A stretch of DNA of 64,000 nucleotides from Ixodes scapularis. Its lineage: Eukaryota > Arthropoda > Arachnida > Ixodida > Ixodidae. Both the position numbers and the translations under genes were made by a program. How positions within the stretch are numbered: position 1 is the stretch's first letter; each line of letters begins with the position of its first letter. Location: assembly GCF_016920785.2 (NCBI RefSeq), contig NW_024609879.1:12277145-12341144 (forward strand). Direction: 5' to 3'. The notes beneath the pieces are model-generated. The model was not told the DNA's origin, searched no databases, and worked only from the letters and a program-made list of their open reading frames with translations. This document shows, one piece after another, positions 10,081-19,027 of the stretch.

Positions 10081-11574
10081 TCAGCCATAGAAAAGTTTTT
10101 ACTTCTAGATTAACATGAAAGGAAGTTAACTTTTTGTTGTTTGTGCTGCAAGTTTTACCAACTTTATTTAAACTGCACGCTGCGATGCGTTGTAGAAGGT
10201 GTAAAGTTGGGCGTAGCTATATTAATCAGAACCTATAAACAAATCTGTATCTTGCGGCAATTTGCATGGCAGAGCGTGCTACTCGCATGCAGACTCTTGG
10301 AAGAGCAGATAAATACATGAAAATAAAACGAACTGCCGATTGGGTGTACCAGCACAATTATGGCAACGGCCAGAGCGCAACCTACTAGCAAGAATAATAG
10401 GGATTGCAGGTAATTGTTATTGTCAATTAGTACAACAGTGTCTTATGCCAAGCGAACCTTTTGAAAATTATATGTTCAGATCCTCGAATAAGGAGTAGGG
10501 TTAAAAAAAAAAAAAAACTAGAATTAAAGTTAATATTATGACTGAAAGTCGTGAACGTTGTGTGAAGTACTAGCAATAAACATACCTATGGGAATCTTCA
10601 TTTAATTGCATTTATTACATATTACTCAATAAATACAATGTTTTTAACGTTTTTTTTATTTAGATTTCTCTAGATTATCTGTGTAATCTGCAGCTGACAA
10701 CAGTCTCACATGCAAATCGTTTTTGTCCCTTCATGTGGTTGTGTCATATCCTCCAAAGAGGATAGAGAACATCCACTGCTTGAGAACCTTTGTTTTTCAT
10801 AGAGATTAAGATATGATATGATTAGGCTTACACTTTCCGGCGTTTTGTTTGTGTAAACAATCGGCAAATGTTTTTCGTTTTTTTTTTTAAATTTTCAAGA
10901 TACCGGTGCATTTCTGCGAATTGTCTCGTGCAGGCGATTAAAATGGCTTTAATCGACGGATCAAATCGCGAATAGAAAAGAACAATAAAGACGAGATATG
11001 GTTTAACTTTTAATTAGATATAATACACAAGGTTTAGCACACGTTATTGCTCTATAATATGCATGCATACATTGCAAGGCTCGCATCTGTCATTCCCGCC
11101 TGCTCCTTTCTGTTGACAGCGTGCATTTTCCAAAGCGCGCGCTCTACATTAGCGGTAGACACGGGAAGTCGGAAATCTCCAAAGATGTTTGGGAGGCTTT
11201 TGGCCAGCTTTGTAAATGCAGGTTCCGGACGCACTTCGACCGACAGAATATGAAAGATGCTTCAAAACAGTCTACTAAGGTTCAAAAGGGCACAATGAGG
11301 AGAACCGTTTTGGGATATAAACTGAAGGTCGAAGTAATCAGCACTGACTGAAGAAATACATCTTGATTGCTACGAGAACTTAGAAGACCTTAAAGACAAC
11401 TGCAAAAAAAATGAACAAGTTTGCCAAACATTTACATATTGGTAAAAAAAACTCATGTCTGCATAAAAATATATAAAATCCAGAAATTTTGGCTTTTATT
11501 TAACTCGGATTTCGACACCAGCGGATGTTTATCGGTGTTTTTCGGTTAAAACCGGAAAGTATAGCGCCTTGTTA

Positions 11575-11577
<3 letters not shown>
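10081..11577. other. no gene seen
   Basis: AT-rich sequence with a poly-A run at 10503-10517. The small open frames between 11047 and 11351 overlap each other on both strands and show no family pattern. Confidence 0.5.
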
Positions 11578-11618
<41 letters not shown>

Positions 11619-11790
11619 GAATATGTTCAGATGAATGAACCGTACTTAATGCAACAAATCAAAGAATCAAAGTTCTCAGGATCCCGCCGAAAGCAAAAAA
11701 ACGGCGGAGCCAGGATATGAACTCTGGGCCTCCCAATGCCCGGCCGGGTGTGCTAACCTCGATATCACTCCACCTTGGCTTTCTGGCGTT
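11578..11790 (-). mobile_element. tRNA-derived SINE with (AT)n tail
   Basis: On the minus strand the head (about 11790-11697) has an A-box-like TTAGCACACCCGG and a B-box-like AGTTCATATCC about 40 bases apart, the spacing of an internal RNA polymerase III promoter. The body follows (11697-11617) and the element ends in a perfect (AT)n run at 11578-11614. Polymerase III would transcribe it, and mobility would depend on a LINE's reverse transcriptase. The body is shared with the palindrome at 12028-12329, which confirms that it is a repeat. Confidence 0.55.
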
Positions 11791-12027
11791 TCCTATCTGT
11801 CTTATTAATGCACAAGAAACGAAATGTATACAATTGAAGGTGTTCTGGAAACACACGCCGCCGCGAGGAACGCGGTACGACGCTTGGTGTCACGTGGTAC
11901 GTGCTCGTTTGTGCTCCAGAAATCCTCCCACTGTTTGTCTCGTCCCGTGTACATGTAGTATTCTTTGTTTATGAGCTTTAGAGACACGGTATCTTCATCA
12001 TCTGCGAGAATCAGGAGCCACGTTATT

Positions 12028-12329
12028 GAATATACAGCACGGGCACTCCACACCATCGTATGTGGTCTCCGAGAAGGATATAAACGAATATGTGCAGATG
12101 AATGGACCCTACTTAATTCAATGAATCAAAGAATCAAAGTTTTCAGGAACCCGCCAAAAGCCAGAAAACGGCTCCTGGCTCCGTCGGTTTTTGGCTTTCG
12201 GCGGGTTCCTGAAATCTTTGATTTTTTGATTCATTGGATTAAGTACGGCTCATTTATCTGCACATATTCGTTTATATCCTTCTCGGAGACCACGTACGAT
12301 GGTGTGGAGTGCCCGTGTTGTATATATAC
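12028..12329. repeat. large palindrome made of SINE bodies
   Basis: Left arm 12028-12162 and right arm 12193-12329 are inverted copies over about 135 bp with few differences, separated by about 30 bp. The inner part of each arm matches the body of the SINE at 11617-11700 (AATCAAAGAATCAAAGTT and neighbouring words). The outer part (GGGCACTCCACACCATCGTA) is shared only between the arms. It could form a long hairpin. It either arose by head-to-head SINE insertion or is a foldback transposon that contains SINE sequence. Confidence 0.8.
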
Positions 12330-13600
12330 ATACATTTAGTTTTGAAGAGCCGCGGCGCCGAAGAAAGGCAAATTCCCCATATCTTGACGGACTCCAGCGC
12401 CGCCTCTAATGATGATGAAATTGTATAGTACAAATAAATAATGTGAATGATGACAATAATAATGGGATGATGCAGAGGGTGAAGAAGAGCGTCAGGCAGC
12501 GGTCTTCGCGACGGTAGTTTACGGGGGGCCGCTATGGGCTGCTGACATCTAGAAATCCAGTTTTGATGCATGGCGTCGGCTCTCTGCTTGCCCAGAATGC
12601 AGACGATCCGTCCGAATTTCCGGTGACCCAAAGTCCAACACCCCCGTGGTAGATCTCTGTGAGGTGGCGCCGGTGATGACCGGGTCGTCGTCTTTGCGAA
12701 AGCGGGCCTAGACATTTGCTATCTTCCGGTCGAGTTTTTAGCCTAGTAGCTTTAGCTCCCTGTCCATTGAAGAGACCGAAGGTGCCGCTAGACCGGTTGG
12801 CTTCCTGACGATGAAAAAAAAACACGTCTTACGCCTAGCTGGCTTCCTCTTCTTCCATTGAAAGAGCAGGAAGCCAGAGAAAGATGGTTGGTGTTAGTTC
12901 TTTCCTGCTAAATTGCGACTAGGGAGTACGAATCCGCACATATATACTCCAGAGTAGGAAACATACCCGTATACCTCACCATCTGCAGAGCAGTAGCCTT
13001 CAGTAAGCGGAAGTTTTTGCATAAAAGAAGTAAGCAACAAAGCACAATAACGTACGATATATCACCCGATCAGGACTGAGGTATGCAGTCATCTAAAATC
13101 AACTATTGGGTGCTTAATTTGCAGCGAGAACAGTGGTCGGAACAGTTATTGCAAATACGCTGCTTTTCAAAGTAGTTCTGCATTTTCTGCTCAAACAAAA
13201 GTGGTTATCTATTGCTGTATTTAGGAGCAGGAGTAATGTAAAGCACTAGTAGAAATATATTAGCTGTCCTGTGTACATTCACTGTATAGTTACAGCGATA
13301 GCTGCGGCACGTCACAGCGAAGTTGTTGAACATGGCTGTTAGCGGTGCGATCGAGATATTTGGACAAGCGGGGATGAAACTTCATAACTGGGGCGTCAAT
13401 AGCGCAGTACTGGTTCAGATGCTTGAAGGAAACGGTACCGATGAAAGTATATTGGGACAATAGGCGGGTCTGTTGAAGGTGCTCCGTCTGACGTGGAAAC
13501 TATATGAAGACAGCTTCTTCATTTCGGAAGAACACGTGATTGACTTTCACCGCAAACGAAGAAATACCAAGCATTTCGGTCTCCAGAGGAAGGCACGCGT
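12330..13600. other. no gene seen
   Basis: Overlapping minus-strand open frames between 12272 and 12825 share no recognisable motif. From 13090 to 13600 the sequence is non-coding or the unrecognised lead-in of the gypsy fragment that follows. Confidence 0.4.
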
Positions 13601-13641
13601 GTGTGACCCATGGTTTCCCCCGGTGCGGACGCTAACATGAC

Positions 13642-14368
13642 GTTCTTGTTCGCCTTCGCCTCGACGTGCGCATTCGCCCCTCCGTCGCTTTCGTGGGACA
13701 GCTTGTTTTTCCTATATAGCCGGGAAAACTGAGGATGGCAAAGTTGGAGGTGGTGTTGTTGAGGACGACCGAAGTAAAGAGCCCCCAAGAACGCCGGAGC
13801 CTTCCCACTCTCCCGACGCCACGCATCGCAACGACGCCACTGCAACGCTGCCCGAGACACTCAACGTTACTATCGACAGCCACGAGACATCGTCGCTTGT
13901 AAACACTGGAGCAGACTACTCAGTCTTGAGTGGGAGACCCTCCCGCCGCCTACGAAAATTGATGTCACCGTGAGATGAACCTCAAATGCGAACCGCCGGA
14001 GAGAACCTCATCACTAAAGTTAGGAGAAGCACTGCCTACGTCGAGGTTCACGGTGAGACGTTCCCTGTGAAGTTTGACATTCTGCGAAACTGTGCGAGGG
14101 GCGTTATCTTCGGAATCGACTTTATCGGCGAGTATCGCGCAATCATCGACCACGGGGCAAACAAGTTAACGATGTGAAAGCCTTTTCTTTCAAGGATGGA
14201 GTTAAGCACGACGTCAACCGTGATCCGAGTTACCGCCGACCATGTGAACCTGCCGCCGCGGTTAAGTGTTTTTGGTAACCGTCGTAACCGGAGCAGCCAC
14301 ATAACGTGAACCTATTCTGGAAGGCAGGGTAAAACTGCTCCTTGAAGCAAACTATCGTCGCACGAGGA
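13642..14368 (+). pseudogene. Ty3/gypsy gag end and protease, decayed
   Basis: From 13642 a frame reads an Arg/Ser/Pro-rich gag tail, a Pro-Glu-Pro linker and then the retropepsin active-site loop at about 13896-13925: Leu-Val-Asn-Thr-Gly-Ala-Asp-Tyr-Ser-Val-Leu. The catalytic Asp is replaced by Asn (AAC at 13902-13904). The frame stops at 13972-13974. The protease continues in a shifted frame from 13986, with Val-Glu-Val-His-Gly and the Gly-Val-Ile-Phe-Gly-Ile-Asp-Phe segment typical of the flap-to-second-half region, ending at 14177. A retropepsin cuts the Gag-Pol precursor; this one could not. The sequence runs up to a TTAA-flanked MITE at 14369 and resumes after it. Confidence 0.75.
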
Positions 14369-15055
14369 TTAAAGGGGCACTGACACCCCAAAGGTCGTAT
14401 TTATTTTTATTGTCTAAAACGATGCAAGTTGCAGTTATAGACACGCAAAAAAAAACGCATCGCGAAAAAAAAATTTTCGCGCGCGCGCGCGCCTTTTTAT
14501 TTTTGGCGTTTGATTTTCCCGCCTCTCGCCTCCTCGCTTCTTTTGATCGGTGACGTCAAAAATCAGGAAATTTAGAAGCTATGTAGGCGACATCTCTATA
14601 ACATTTAATAACGGCAATCGTAAAACATGTTTTTTAACGCAATTGCGAACGCAGTGCGGCCATTCTTTTTGAAATACCAAAAATCGGGAGTTGGTTGTGG
14701 TGCCGTCTCCTGGATTTGTATCCTCCAACGGAAAACAGGCGACACCGCTCAAAACCGGTCCGCCGCAACGCCGCCGCGGCCGCCGCTCACTCCTTTCCTC
14801 CTCGCTTTGGGTCGCCATGGCAACAGCAGGGAGTGGTGAAAGAAAGTCGACTCTCAGGTCGCCGCGATTTTTGACGTCAAGGCACCGGCGCCGATCGCGC
14901 GGGAACTTCGAATTCAGCATTTGGAAATTGTTTTTTTACTTCACAAATACTGAATTCCCAAATTTCAAATTTTGAGGGTAATGTCCCGGCATCGTTATCA
15001 ATCGTTTCGGATAATAAAAAAAAAATATGATTTTGATGTGTCAGTGCCCCTTTAA
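14369..15055. mobile_element. TTAA-flanked MITE (piggyBac-like), copy 1
   Basis: Bounded by TTAA on both sides (14369-14372, 15052-15055), with matching ends AGGGGCACTGACA and TGTCAGTGCCCCT. It is 687 bp including TTAA and has no coding capacity. The interior has an A-rich and (CG)n segment near 14449-14492 and a GC-rich core near 14755-14780. A second copy at 15785-16484 is almost identical. TTAA target duplications are typical of piggyBac and Kolobok transposases; no source enzyme is in the window. It separates two parts of a gypsy element. Confidence 0.85.
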
Positions 15056-15270
15056 CGGATCTCCAAGAAGGACATACAACTGTTTCCGTGACGAAGGCTA
15101 AAACCATATGCCGCGTTGCGGAGCCTCAAACGCCAGCCGTGGTCACCGCAATCGCTAGGGAAACCTCGTCGTCCCAGCAAAAGAGCACGTCGCCGCCGCA
15201 GCGTCATAGCCACCACGAGCTCCCTGCTTCAACGCATCGACATCAATCCAGGAACCAATTTGTGGATTGA
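15056..15270 (+). pseudogene. gypsy pol fragment resuming after the MITE
   Basis: Immediately after the MITE the plus strand reads 60 codons (15088-15270) of low-complexity Ser/Pro/Gln/His sequence, preceded by a segment resembling the linker between protease and reverse transcriptase in gypsy elements. The position, directly after a target-site TTAA, argues that this was contiguous with the protease region before the MITE inserted. There is no catalytic motif in this piece. Confidence 0.45.
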
Positions 15271-15784
15271 TATAAACATTATTTATCTCAAATGCAGATT
15301 AAAAGAATGAGAAAAATTAATTGTAATCCAGGAAAGGTACGTGAGTTGCAGATTGGTTTAACCAGGAGGGTTTCGCAGCCTATAGAAAGCTATTTTTAAA
15401 TAACTTGTCGGCTTTTCTGATGGATGACTTTGAGAAATGTTGGGAGTACCTGACCAACAAAAATAATCCTCTTGAAACAAAAATATAAATGGGAGCCTTG
15501 TTTGAGGTAAAACGAAATTTTTCAGTATTTTACTTGTATTTTCATTCAGTTTTCGGAAAAAAAAACGAGTAGGAATACCGGGCTTTTTCGTCACTCATGA
15601 ATGCTGATTTTATTTTCTATTGTCGCTTTTTGTTAATGGTGTTAAATCTAAAACCAAAGACTGGCGTAGGCCCCTATAATATTCCAAATATGTTTTTGCG
15701 ATGGTACGCAGACTAACTGGCACGTTTTGGACGATAATATTTCAGACTTCGTTTGTCACCAGTGCGCTATCAAATTGCTGGCTC
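15271..15784. other. no gene seen
   Basis: AT-rich, with no recognised repeats or motifs. Confidence 0.5.
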
Positions 15785-16484
15785 TTAAAGGGGCACTGAC
15801 ACCCCAAAGGTCGTATTTATTTTTATTGTCTAAAACGATGCAAGTTGCAGTCATAGACACGCAAAAAAAACCGCATCGCGAAAAAAAATTTTCCCGCGCG
15901 CGCGCGCGCCTTTTTATTTTTGGCGTTTGATTTTCCCGCCTCTCGCCTCCTCGCTTCTTTTGATCGGTGACGTCAAAAATCAGGAAATTTAGAAGCTTTG
16001 TAGGCGACATCTCTATAACATTTAATAACGGCAATCGTAAAACATGTTTTTTAACGCAATTGCGAACGCACTACGGCCCTTCTTTTTGAAATACCAAAAA
16101 TCGGGAGTTCGTTGTGGTGCCGTCTCCTGGATTTGTATGCTCCAACGGAAAACAGGCGACACCGCTCAAAACCGGTCCGCCGCAACGCCGCCGCGGCCGC
16201 CGCTCCAACACCTGCGCTCGCTCCTTTCCTCCTCGCTTTGGGTCGCCATGGCAACAGCAGGGGGTGGTGAAAGAAAGTCGACTCTCAGGTCTCCGCGATT
16301 TTTGACGTCAAGGCACCGGCGCCGATCGCGCGGGAACTTCGAATTCGGCATTTGGAAATTGTTTTTTTACTTCACAAATACTGAATTCCCAAATTTCGAA
16401 TTTTGAGGGTAATGTCCCGGCATCGTTATCAATCGTTTCGGATAATAAAAAAAATATGATTTTGATGTGTCAGTGCCCCTTTAA
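15785..16484. mobile_element. TTAA-flanked MITE (piggyBac-like), copy 2
   Basis: Same ends and same TTAA flanks (15785-15788, 16481-16484) as the copy at 14369-15055. It is 700 bp, differing by a few substitutions and a short insertion of 13-16 bp near 16206 after the GC-rich core. The high identity of the two copies, 1.4 kb apart, indicates recent activity or local duplication. Confidence 0.85.
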
Positions 16485-16576
16485 CACGTGTCGTCCCCGT
16501 GTTAAAAAAAAGGAGACCCATTATCGCTAACAAACTATAGTCCCATTTCTCTCACATGTACAGTGGCCCAATTTTT

Positions 16577-17594
16577 TAATAGTATCAAGCGAGCGTCGAC
16601 CACCGGGAGGGCCAGCGCTGTGCCGCGGAGAAATGTGGCGTCACAGGAGAGATTAGGCGCGTGCGTACAAAGCTCCCTCCGTTGCGAGCGTCGTCTGCTA
16701 GGCAATTCCGTTGACCGCACACAGCCCCTGTTCATTATCTACTGTCAGAGCTAACCGCCTTTAAGGAGAGATCTGAGCAGCGCTTGCTTGCGTGGTACTA
16801 CTCAGGCGTGGCATAAACCGCGCGTCATCTCGAGTTTAATTTACTTTTTTTCATTTCGTGTTTGCGTTTACATTTGTGGACACCAACAAAAATAAAAAAT
16901 ACGGTGACGCGACAAACTGAATTCAACGATGCATGAAACTATGTATACAAGCGAATGCCACGAGCCATCAAATCCAATCCAGTGCATTCACCGTGCCACG
17001 TGACATCGTGCTTCCGCGTGCAGTTGTACCCAACGGGAAGGCCACGTGACAAACTTATAGCGATGGACTGGCCAAGATGGCTCGTAGCGTCGACTGCGGT
17101 TCAACACAAAGTGAAACGGATTATCATGGTTTTCGCTTGGTGTTTTGCTTTATCAACTGCGTTGTTGCTGTCGTCATCTAGCTTATCGCAGCCGAGTAGT
17201 AGCACTTTTGTTTGACCAGCGGGCGCGAGCAAATTTTCATGGGTACTCGAGTGCCCATAGAAACGCGGGAACCTGCTGTGAGAATGTCAATGGGCGGCAT
17301 GACGCAAAGGGATATAGCAACAACAGTCGCGGTTACACAGGTTAACGTTCATAGGATTGTGAACTCATTCCAAGAGGAGGGGCGTATCGGCGACGCACTT
17401 CGACACTGCAAGCGCCCTGCCCTCCTTTGCTGCGGAGCAGGGGCTGTATGCGGTCAATGGAATAGCCTGGCAGACGACGCTCCCACCAGAAAAGGCTTTG
17501 TGCGCACGCGCTTAATCTCTCCCGTATTGTCGCACGCCGTCATGGCACGGCGCTGGCCGTCAGGCGGTCGACGCTCGCTTGATACTATTATGTT
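16577..17594 (+). mobile_element. Tc1/mariner-type derivative with long TIRs
   Basis: A left repeat (16577 to about 16735) and a right repeat (about 17425-17594) are inverted copies of roughly 160 bp at about three-quarters identity, sharing TAATAGTATCAAGCGAGCG at their outer ends. Long inverted repeats of this kind occur in the IR/DR group of Tc1-like elements. The left side extends outward to TACAGTGGCCCAATTTTTTA (16559), which the right side lacks, so the right end is trimmed against LINE sequence. The interior keeps only the start of a transposase. Confidence 0.68.
17212..17440 (+). pseudogene. Tc1-like transposase, N-terminal HTH only
   Basis: The 176-codon frame starting at 17212 has, at residues 10-65, a paired-like helix-turn-helix with the signature order Met-Thr-Gln-Arg-Asp-Ile-Ala, then Val-Asn-Val-His-Arg-Ile-Val, then Glu-Glu-Gly-Arg-Ile. 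This is the DNA-binding domain that recognises Tc1-type inverted repeats. After about residue 75 the sequence enters the right inverted repeat and becomes meaningless. The second HTH and the whole DDE catalytic domain are absent. What survives could bind element ends but not transpose. Confidence 0.6.
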
Positions 17595-19000
17595 CCAAAC
17601 TGCTGGAGCATATAATTTCAAACTTTATTTTTTTTTCCTTCTTGAAAGGAACGAGCATTTAGTCCTTCTTCGAACATGGTTTCAGAAAGAAAGTTTCCAC
17701 CACAACTCAGTTTTCAACCACGGCTCACGACTTCGCCGCTAGTCTCGATAAGTCTTGTAAATTAGGCTTAATACTCTTAGATTTTTGTAAAGCCTTTGAC
17801 AGGGTCGCTCATAAAAAAAAGTATTTAAAAAGAAAATGTAACTTTTCTAATTCCTGCTGTTAAATGAATGAAATCGTACCTTCAAGGGTGTAACACTTCT
17901 TTGATATTGGTGAGAAAGTTTAAAATGGGTTGCGTGTATCTTCGGCTGTACTCCAGGGAAGCCTTTTGTGGCTCTTGTTATTTTTAACAGACATTCATAA
18001 CATTTTGTCAGTCATCGATGAAAATGTAAGCATTAGAAATTTCGCGGATGATTGTGCTCTGTTCTAATGTATCACAAGTTCATCTGACCAGTATTCATTA
18101 TATTCTTTACTTTCAAAATTTTCAAATCGGTGTGCCGAAGGGCGAATAAAATGTAATTAAAAGGAAACTATTTTAGTATGGGTTACCGACAAAAAAGTTC
18201 CATTTGAGTTTATTTACGATGTCTTTAGTTTCGGAGTACAAGAAAGTTTCGGAGTATAAAGATCTAGAACTAACGATTTTTAAAACTCTCTCATTCGATA
18301 CACACATCGATAACAACAGCTCATCAGCATTTGGTAAGCTTGGTTTACGTAGGCGCAAACTAATCAAAACACAATCTAGCATACAATGTTTAGCTTATAA
18401 CACTTTTGTGCGTTCTAATCTTGAAGATGCTAGCCTTGTCTCGAATCCATTCACTAAAAAACATTTCGAAGCAGGAAATGGTTGAAAGGCGCACGCCCAA
18501 ATTCAAATATAGAAAATTAAAAAAAAAAAAAAAAATTAGACTCTCCATCGCACCTTATGAAAGCGAATGGCATAGCTACAATTGAGCTGCTTAGGAAGCG
18601 CCCGATTCCAAAATTGTTATTGCTTATAGTACGAAACAATGTACGACTTGGCACACATAATCACCTCATCCCGTTAATATCACGACTTAGGAGACACGAT
18701 AATTGATATTCATTAACACCAATCATTCTACGCACCCGCATCAGCGCGGAATAAAACTTTCTACCTTGCAGCAGTTTTGAGGCTGACGATTTTTGTGATG
18801 CCATTGATACCTATTTTTTCTTAGATGTGCTTACTTTTTCCGTGTAACATATTTTGTTTGTTAGTTTTCTGCACGTCATTCATCGATATCGCATTTATTG
18901 GTATATGCTACCGAATATGTATATTCATATATTTTATTTTTAATTTCAAGAGTGCTTTTTTGTATTGTACTTGCGGTGATTTTCACTCCTGCTTGGGCCA
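17595..19000 (+). pseudogene. non-LTR retrotransposon (LINE) reverse transcriptase relic
   Basis: The sequence reads a LINE reverse transcriptase in broken frames: Lys-Leu-Leu-Glu-His at about 17595 and His-Gly-Phe-Arg-Lys at 17675. Next comes an open run to 17862 with Leu-Leu-Asp-Phe-Cys-Lys-Ala-Phe-Asp-Arg-Val (motif A, first catalytic Asp). A Leu-Gln-Gly-Ser-like segment lies near 17950, and Phe-Ala-Asp-Asp, the catalytic box, near 18040. Further frames to about 18760 fit the thumb and the C-terminal Arg-Thr-Arg segment. The pattern fits the CR1/Jockey group. Stops and shifts every 50-100 bp mark it as long dead. It begins flush against the Tc1 derivative and ends before gypsy pol. Confidence 0.7.
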
Positions 19001-19027
19001 GTCTCTGGCCTGCAGTATGTTCTAAAT

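Noticed and set aside
14579..14975. ORFs over the MITE (and their twins at 15756-16406)
   Set aside because: Both strands are open in overlapping frames and the reading shifts between two near-identical copies; there is no protein motif.
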